From: Aegilops tauschii subsp. strangulata
Lineage: Eukaryota; Streptophyta; Magnoliopsida; Poales; Poaceae
Length of the DNA: 64,000 nt
Assembly (NCBI RefSeq): GCF_002575655.3
Contig: NC_053037.3
Location: 506,610,544-506,674,543 of the forward strand
Direction: 5' to 3'
Shown: piece after piece, positions 57,152-64,000 of the stretch
Layout: each line of letters opens with the position of its first letter
How positions within the stretch are numbered: position 1 is the first letter of the stretch
The notes under the pieces: generated by a model
What the model was told of the DNA's origin: nothing
Databases searched by the model: none
What the model saw: only the letters and a program-made list of their open reading frames with translations
Made by a program: the position numbers and the translations under genes

Positions 57152-58635
57152 ATGGTCTTTTCCTACCAATCTATCCCTCTAGGGGCATGCGTAGTAGTAC
57201 TTTGCTTCGAGGGCTAATAAAATTTTGCAATAAGTATATGAGTTCTTTATGACTAATGCGAGTCCATGGATTATACGCACTCTCAACCTTCCACAATTTT
57301 CTAGCCTCTACAGTACCGCGCATTGCCCTTTCTCACATTGAGAGTTGGTGCAAACTTCGCCGGTGCATCCAAACCCCGTGATATGATACACTCTATCACA
57401 CATAAGCCTCCTTATATCTTCCTCAAAATAGCCACCATACCTACCTATTATGGCATTTCCATAGCAATTCCGAGATATATTGCCATGCAACTTTCCACCG
57501 TTCCATTTATTATGACACGCTTCATCATTGTCATATTGCTTTGCATGATCATGTAGTTGACATTGTATTTTGTGGCAAAGCCAGTATTCATAATTTTTTC
57601 ATACATGTCACTCTTGATTCATCGCATATCCCGGTACACCGCCGGAGGCATTCACATAGAGTCATATCTTGTTCTAAGTATTGAGTTGTAATTGTTGAGT
57701 TGTAAGTAATAAAAGTGTGATGATCATCATTATTAGAGCATTGTCCCATGTGAGGAAAGGATGATGGAGACTATGATCCCCCCACAAGTCGGGATGAGAT
57801 TCCGGACTACAAAAAAAAGAGGCCAAAAAAAAGAGAAAGCCCAAAAAAGAGAGAAAAAGAGAGAAGGGACAATGCTACTATCCTTTTCCACACTTGTGCT
57901 TCAAAGTAGCACCATGATTTTTATGATAGAGAGTCTGCTATGTTGTCACTTTCATATACTAGTGGGAATTTTCATTATAGAACTTGCCTTGGATACTCCA
58001 ATGATGGGCTTCCTCAAAATGCCCTAGGTCTTCGTGAACAAGCAAGTTGGATGCACACCCACTTAGTTTCTTTTGTTGAGCTTTCACATATTTATAGCTC
58101 TAGTGCATCCGTTGCATGGCAATCCCTACTCCTCTCATTGACATCAATTGATGGGCATCTCCATAGCCTATTGATTAGCCGCGTCAATGTGAGACTTTCT
58201 ACCTTTTGTCTTCTCTCATAACCCCCATCATTATACTTTACTCCACCATAATGCTATATCCATGGCTTGCGCTCATGTATTGCGTCAGAGTTGAAAAGGC
58301 TCAAGCGCATTAAAAGTATGAACCAATTGCTCGGCTTGTCATCGGGGTTATGCATGATGAGAACGTTTGTGTGACAATATTGAAACATAGCCTAACTATA
58401 TGATTTTGTAGGGATAAGCTTTCTTTGGCTATGTTATTTTGATAAGACATAATTGCTTGGTTAGCATGTTTGAAGTATTATTGTTTTTATGTCAAATTAA
58501 ACTTTTATCTTGAATCTTTTAGACCTAAATATTCATGCCACAATAAAAAGGATTACATTAAGAAGTATGCCAAGAAGCATTCCACATCAAAAATTCTGTT
58601 TTTATCATTTACCTACTCGAGGACGAGCAGGAATT
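57152..58635 (+). other. Athila-like 3' non-coding internal region, right of Copia
   Basis: Resumes the Athila-like sequence after the Copia and parallels 9313 to about 10328. It includes a purine-rich A/G stretch at 57808-57866 matching 9986-10063. No ORF of interest. Confidence 0.7.
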
Positions 58636-58650
58636 AAGCTTGGGGATGCT
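58636..58650 (+). other. Athila-like polypurine tract
   Basis: AAGCTTGGGGATGCT directly before the 3' LTR at 58651. The first 14 bases match the arm shared by hairpins at 8601, 8661 and 51261. Confidence 0.75.
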
Positions 58651-60233
58651 TGATACGTCTCCAACGTATCTATAATTTTTGGTTGTTCCATGCTATTATA
58701 TATTCTGTTTTGGATGTTTAACGGGCTTATTTATACACTTTTATATTATTTTTGGGACTAACCTATTAACCGGAGGCCCAGCCCAAATTGCTGTTTTTTG
58801 CCTATTTCAGAGTTCCGCAGAAAAAGAATATCAAACGGAGTCCAAACGGAATGAAACCTTCGGGAACGTGATTTTTGGAACAAACGTGATCCAGAGGACT
58901 TGGAGTCCATGTAAAGAAATCAACGAGGAGAGCACGAGGCAGGGGGCGCGCCTACCCCCCCAGGCGCGCCCTCCACCCTCGTGGGGCCCACGTTGCTCCA
59001 CCAATGTACTTCTTCCTCCTATATATACCTACGTACCCCCAAACCATCAGAGGCATCCATGAAAACCTAATTCCACCGCCGCAACATTCTGTACCCGTGA
59101 GATCCCATCTTTGGGCCTTTTCCGGCGTCCTGCCGGAGGGGGCATTGATCACGGAGGGCTTCTACATCAACACCATAGCCTCTCCGATGATGTGTGAGTA
59201 GTTTACCTCAGACCTTCGGGTCCATAGTTATTAGCTAGATGGCTTCTTCTCTCTCTTTGGATCTCAATACAAAGTTCTCCTCGATTCTCTTGGAGATCTA
59301 TTCGATAATCTTATTTTGCGGTGTGTTTGTCGGGACCGATGAATTGTGGGTTTATGATCAAGATTATCTATGAACAATATTTGAATCTTCTCCGAATTCT
59401 TTTATGTATGATTGGTTATCTTTGCAAGTCTCTTCGAATTATCAGTTTGGTTTGGCCTACTAGATTGACCTTTCTTGCAATGGGAGAAGTGCTTAGCCTT
59501 GGGTTCAATCTTGTGGTGTCCTTTCCCAGTGACAGCAGGGGCAGCAAGGCACGTATTTTATTGTTGCCATCGAGGATAACAAGATGGGGTTTATATCATA
59601 TTGCATGAGTTTATCCCTCTACATCATGTCATCATACTTAAAGCATTACTCTGTTCTTATGAACTTAATACTCTAGATGCATGCTGGATAGCGGTCGATG
59701 TGTGGAGTAATAGTAGTAGATGTAGGCAGGAGTCGGTCTAGTTGTCACGGACGTGATGCCTATATACATGATCATACCTAGATATTCTCATAACTATGCT
59801 CAATTCTATCAATTGCTCGACAGTAATTTGTTCACCCACCGTAACACTTATGCTCTTGAGAGAAGCCACTAGTGAAACCTATGGCCCCCGGGTCTATTCT
59901 CCATCATATTAATCTTCCAACACTTAGTTATTTCTATTGCCTTTTATTTTACTTTGCATCTTTATTTCTCTTTATCATAAAAATAGCAAAAATACTATCT
60001 TATCATATCTATCAGATCTCACTCTCGTAAGTGACCGTGAAGGGATTGACAACCCCTTTATCGCGTTGGTTGCGAGGTTCTTATTTGTTTGTGTAGGTGC
60101 GAGGGACTCGAGCGTAGCCTCCTACTGGATTGATACCTTGGTTCTCAAAAACTGAGGGAAATACTTACGCTACTTTACTGCATCACCCTTTCCTCTTCAA
60201 GGAAAAAACCAACGCAGTGCTCAAGAGGTACCA
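58651..60233 (+). repeat. Athila-like 3' LTR
   Basis: 1583 bp, TGATACGTCTCCAACG to CAAGAGGTACCA. TATA box in TCCTATATATACC (59020-59028). Followed by the TSD GTCAC. Confidence 0.9.
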
Positions 60234-60238
60234 GTCAC

Positions 60239-61007
60239 ATCTGAGGGAAGTTACACATCTGCCCCTATTTAAAATATTAGCCTACATCGATTTCGGACGA
60301 GGAGAGTTTGTTTTGCCACCCATCGTGGATGAATGGGGAAATGGAGGGAGAGACACATGTCTTTTGGACGAGCTTGAATCAAATGTGTTTTGCCGCCCAC
60401 GTTTGGCACCCACCGTGTCTAAATGGGCTCAGAGGCCGTCGTGTCACGTCTGATTGAAGTTACTAGTCTACCCCTATCGACATCAGTGTAAATCTGGTCG
60501 ATAAGGATGTCAAGTGTCAGGGGTAGACAGTAATTTCCATCTTGCAAACACTTGCTTCGGGCAGCCCACAAATGATAGTGGGTGTTTAGCCGCTTCGTTC
60601 AAAACTTGGGAGAATTAGCATTCACGTTTGCCCTGGTCCTTGGCAACTAAATCCAAATCCAATTTTTATTCGATTACGAATATCCACAGATAATTCTACG
60701 TTTTGTTATTTATTTCTTCAAAACCACAACAAAGATTTATTCCACCTTTATATATGATTATGATTTAGAAATGCCGTGATCTTCGAATTCAGTAGGTTGG
60801 ATACACTTTGAGTCAAACAGTTATTTCATCCAATACAATATGCTCACACGAAAAACAGTTCACCTTATGTCAATCATACAAGTACTGAGGATTATCTCGC
60901 CTAAAAAATTCGGATCATTACAACACATGGACAACATAGAGGGTCTTACAACATAATCCATTCAGAGACATGACACAACATGCAAGTACAATAATCTAAT
61001 GAGAATT
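60239..61007. other. CACTA interior: degenerate repeats and AT-rich DNA
   Basis: 60246-60460 continues the repeat array of 47400-47661: GGGAAGTTACACATCTGCCCC, CGAGGAGAGTTTGTTTTGCC, GTGGATGAATGGGGAAATGG and, again, GTGTTTTGCCGCCCACG with GAAGTTACTAGTCTACCCC. From about 60600 the sequence is AT-rich with no feature recognised. Confidence 0.5.
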
Positions 61008-61361
61008 TCAACTGCTATCTAAAGAAGAACTGGGATTACCTTGGGCTTCAGATAGCAGAAGCAGCAGGACCTCCTCCGTCTTCAAATGCAACATTCTTAC
61101 TTCCTCCAATTCTTGGGTTGCTTGCATAATGCATGCAGCTAATTGCATAATTTCCAGCTTCAAGATCGAGATTACCTCATTCATGGCAGCCACACCATCT
61201 CTTTCTGCCTCTAGTAGAGCCTCAAGAACTATACTATCTATGCTCAGACTGCTCTCCGGTGGTGTTGCCTCTGAACTGCTACCATCTGGTAACATGGATG
61301 GCGCACTTCTTCCACAAATAGATTCTGGGGTTGTACATTGTGTCCTAGTGTGGACGGCATC
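61008..61361 (-). CDS. Putative last exon of second CACTA-borne gene
   Basis: On the minus strand AAAACCTTTCAG precedes 61361, a plausible acceptor. The frame is open to a stop at 61008-61010 (about 117 codons). The N-terminal part is serine/proline-rich (SEATPPESSLS); residues from about 40 on are a leucine-rich helix (LEALLEAERDGVAAMNEVI, MQATQELEEVRMLHLKTEEV) typical of a coiled coil. The layout resembles the exon at 43616-43993, but the sequences do not clearly align. Family unknown. Confidence 0.35.
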   Translation of the reverse strand, partial: DAVHTRTQCTTPESICGRSAPSMLPDGSSSEATPPESSLSIDSIVLEALLEAERDGVAAMNEVISILKLEIMQLAACIMQATQELEEVRMLHLKTEEVLLLLLSEAQGNPSSSLDSS

Positions 61362-61517
61362 CTGAAAGGTTTTCGCTGGACATAAGTAAGAGATAGTTAT
61401 CGCATGATCCAGGCAGTAAGCTTACATGGTAAATGACATACGAATTATTGCCGAGCATGGCAAGCTATATTTAAATGGTTCGAAGCAGCATCAGCCGAAA
61501 AGAAATTAAAATGGTAA

Positions 61518-61693
61518 GATGAAACTAGGGATGTAAGTGGCAAATAAACGACATCCGCCAGTCCCATCTAGTTAGTTTTTGCTAGCTCCCTGGTTCATTT
61601 TCCTCAAAAAACAAAAACTCTTTTGAACTATCATACCACTAGTGGACTTTAATCGGGATTAAACGGGACCCAGTTGACATCCCTAGTTGAAAG
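61518..61693. mobile_element. hAT-like MITE
   Basis: Element 61526-61685 (160 bp) with terminal inverted repeats TAGGGATG and CATCCCTA (extended match ACTAGGGATGT/ACATCCCTAGT). The flanking 8-mers GATGAAAC and GTTGAAAG agree at 6 of 8 bases, as expected for an aged hAT target duplication. No coding capacity. Confidence 0.65.
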
Positions 61694-62805
61694 GGAGTGT
61701 ACCACCGCTATATTTAAGTTGCCAGGGCATCTAAGCAGTTGAAACAATCTAAGAAAGCACTTAACAGTGTGGCCTCATATAAATTACGAAGACAGTCTTG
61801 TGATGAAGTTCAGAGGAAAAGTTAAGGACTCAAATGAACTAGGCATGCATTTCTTTACGATAGTACAGCAGGCACTGCTGACATATTGGCCAACTCAGGT
61901 ATAGCGTAACAAGTAACAAACAAGCATTTGAATCAAGCAATACAGCAAAGCAGACAACTGAACTACTTGTTATTCTGTAGGATTACATGTTGAGGGCACA
62001 AGCCAAGAAAGCAGCGCACACGCATTACATTTCACATATACTAAAACACACTGGCTTACCATATGTTGCTGTGAAGCCTCGCTGCTGTTGCAATGTTCTT
62101 TGAAGATATCGTCAGCATCCCGTGGTTGCAAATCTACTTGTTGTAGTTTATTCTGCACCCTCTATTTAGGTAAAATTAATTTTAATCTCATGCACTGGTT
62201 CGAATTGATCATCAATGGTTCATCTAAACTAATGAAAGAAGGGTGTGTGCATACACGATAATATATCCGCTTCCCTCTATTCTTATGCTTGTTCGAGGTG
62301 CCAGCCCCAAAAGAACAAATTTTTGCTTGATGGGGTTGGCAGCTCCACATTTAATAGAAGCATCAAATTAGTCATGCAACTTGGGAAGATCAAGAACACA
62401 CAAAAAAGTAATGAACAGAGGCTTGTAGCAGTGATGTAATAGTTAGCATCAGAAAATGTAGGGTAAAACGAACAAAAACCAACGGAACCACATGCTAGTT
62501 TGCTGATGTGTAATTAAGCATAGAGAACATGAAGCAGTCTGATGGAACCAACAGGTGGCATCAGAACAACACCATTATCATAAATATAGCATGCAAGAAG
62601 TAAAATAGTAGGCAGTGATATCTAGGAAGTACAGTAATACTTAGGACAAAACTAAAGCATATTAACTATATGTGCACTGGTATGTAATTTAGCACATGTA
62701 ACATGTTCACTGCAAGAAGTATGGCCCTACAGGTGCAAGCAGAATAACGCGTCTCATGAAAAACTGATTGATGCCCTGAAGAAATTCAAAGGTGCAGTGC
62801 TTATG
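61694..62805. other. AT-rich intron-like DNA
   Basis: No ORF over about 65 codons in either direction and no recognised element. Probably intron of the second minus-strand gene-like module. Confidence 0.4.
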
Positions 62806-63537
62806 CTAAGAAAGTGAACGTAGGCGCCGGCCGTTGGATAATAGTACCCGATTCTCGGCGGCGTATGGGTATCGTTGGCATACTTGATAGCTAAGGATCA
62901 TCGATGGTGCTCGTGTTGCGGTTGAGTTTGGGCCGGCCGTTGCCATCGCTGAAGCGGCTCCGGTGCTACGGTTGCGGCGCCTGTCGACATACAAGAAAGC
63001 TCATCTGTGGTAAGTGAACAGTTGCACGATAAAGAGAAAACCCGAAGGAGTACAGATCGAAATAACCTGATGAGGCTGCGGCATCGGTAAAGCAGGGCCG
63101 GTGGAGTTGAATATGGCGTCCGTGGAGCGGGTCCGGTGCAGTGGACGAAGGCTTCGGCGGGCGCGTTGTACAGTGCTTTCGGTGAGGCGGATCTGTTGCG
63201 GCAGACGAGGGCTTGTATGAAGGGCCAGCGAAGGGACGGACGAGGGAATCAGTGAAGGGCCTACACTATGGTGGACGAGGGCGCCGGTTAAGCAGATCCG
63301 GTGTGGTGGACCATGATGGCAGTCAAGGAGATCTGGAGCGGTATACAAGCCAGTCGCTGAAGCGGCTCCGGTGAGGTGGTCAGTTGGCAGTTGGGGGTTC
63401 CAAGGTGTGGAAGGTAGATCCGTCGGGGTGTGAGGTCCACCGCTGCGGCGGAGGACTAGATTCGGCGGCTTGTCGTGGTTGGGGGGGGGGTCTGGGACGG
63501 GAAGGGGAGGGGCTCTGGGGAAGAATGTTGGGGGCAA
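62806..63537 (-). CDS. Proline/threonine-rich exon-like region
   Basis: The minus-strand frame 63001-63537 (178 codons) is rich in P, T, S and H with loosely repeated segments (TGAASATGLYTAPDLL, RICLTGALVHHSVGPS, QIRLTESTVQ). The plus strand shows GCGG(C/A)TCCGGTG-like repeats about every 30-60 bp (62953, 63132, 63293, 63362). A shorter frame lies at 62806-62994. It may be a first exon of the module ending at 61008, or repeat-driven open sequence. Confidence 0.25.
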
Positions 63538-64000
63538 AGAGGGGAAAACAATGGAGTTACCAAATCAGCCCTTTTCTGTTCATGTGGCAGGGGTAAAACA
63601 TGAATATCGCAGGACTAAACTTTCGGGCGCGAGATATTTCGATGTGAGCGGGAAGTTTGAAAGTTTTTGGTGCCTGAAATTATATTCTGCTCTTGTACGG
63701 CCGACTATGATATCATGGCCGAGAATTTGTTTGTTTTGCACGCAAAAAAAGTGCAAGTTTTGAAAATCAATGTCTCCAACTCGAAACTTAGATTGTCCAT
63801 TCAATTCAAATATGGATCATTGAGCTACTACCAGCAAATACCATCATATGGTCCAACTCAAATGAAATTCCAAATGTGCTTATCCTAAATATGATGACAA
63901 AAGCAAAAATGTGTATGTGTATGAATAAAGTGGATGATTATAAAGTTTGAACATGCCCGTATGTGTATATCTCTAGGTTTGATATATGAATTTGAAATCA
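63538..64000. other. Unassigned right edge
   Basis: AT-rich DNA with no recognised ORF or terminus. If the CACTA model is right, its right end lies beyond the window. Confidence 0.4.

Larger units (their letters stand above)
47662..60238 (+). mobile_element. Athila-like non-autonomous Gypsy with TSD GTCAC
   Basis: The element spans 47667-60233 with duplications GTCAC at 47662-47666 and 60234-60238. LTRs are 47667-49235 and 58651-60233, both TGATACG...CA. The PBS matches tRNA-Asp. The only ORF region is a gag/protease-like frame (49456-50595) with one stop; there is no RT or integrase. A Copia is nested at 51931-57146. Without it the element is about 7.3 kb. The protease type (DLGAS) and the tRNA-Asp PBS point to the Athila lineage. 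Confidence 0.9.
42160..64000. mobile_element. CACTA (DTC) transposon, left end to beyond window
   Basis: Begins CACTACAAAAAAATACACTTCC at 42160, directly after Copia RT sequence. The preceding ATG (42157-42159) is the candidate 3-bp TSD. A typical CACTA subterminal region of repeated GGCCCA/GGCCCG motifs follows. The right terminus is not in the window, so the extent is inferred. Excluding the nested Gypsy, at least 9.2 kb would belong to it. Gene-like exons lie on the minus strand; no TNP2-type transposase is recognisable, so it is non-autonomous or the transposase lies further right. Confidence 0.6.

Overview
This window looks like intergenic DNA of a Triticeae grass (wheat, Aegilops or barley group). 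It consists almost entirely of nested transposable elements, and I see no convincing cellular gene. The organism call rests on LTRs that begin TGTTGGAAATATGCCC or TGAAGGAAATATGCCC (BARE-1/WIS/Angela type), a CACTA end followed by dense GGCCCA/GGCCCG motifs, a Stowaway-like MITE, and several long-LTR Gypsy families. Family names are from memory of published Triticeae elements. Boundaries were read directly from LTR ends, primer-binding sites (PBS) and target-site duplications (TSD).

Layout, left to right. 1-987: 3' end of a long Gypsy LTR (family G1) cut by the window edge. 988-2298: unassigned. 2299-3063 and about 8096-10328: two parts of an Athila-like Gypsy, split by a second Gypsy (G2, 3064-about 8095) with a 2.74 kb LTR, an extra coiled-coil ORF and an intact gag ORF that stops at the start of protease. 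10329-10955: inverted Angela LTR fragment. 10956-18068: decayed Angela element whose 3' LTR is broken by G1. 18069-32884: G1 in a tandem LTR-INT-LTR-INT arrangement, the second INT truncated. 32885-33605: LINE-like tail and unassigned DNA. 33611-40848: solo Angela LTR (TSD GTTGT), itself split by a WIS-like Copia at 34293-39797 (TSD GGGGG) that kept gag but lost integrase, RT and RNase H. 40877-42159: head-to-head WIS-like LTR and RT/RNase H fragment. 42160 to the window end: probably a large CACTA transposon carrying gene-like minus-strand exons, MITEs and internal repeats. It is interrupted at 47667-60233 by a full-length but non-autonomous Athila-like Gypsy (TSD GTCAC), which is itself interrupted at 51931-57146 by a young GC-rich Copia (TSD GAGCG).

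The nesting gives a relative clock: CACTA, then Athila-like Gypsy, then Copia on the right; Athila-like, then G2 and (separately) Angela, then G1 on the left. The most interesting observations are three. Two Gypsy LTR families (G1 and G2) both contain coding-like exons whose inferred phase-1 splice junctions match and whose last exon ends in a short acidic peptide. The middle G1 LTR is chimeric, as expected from unequal recombination between the LTRs of one element. Two stable hairpins carrying a copy of the polypurine-tract sequence are conserved between two Athila-like copies. All counts and identities below are hand counts and should be recomputed.
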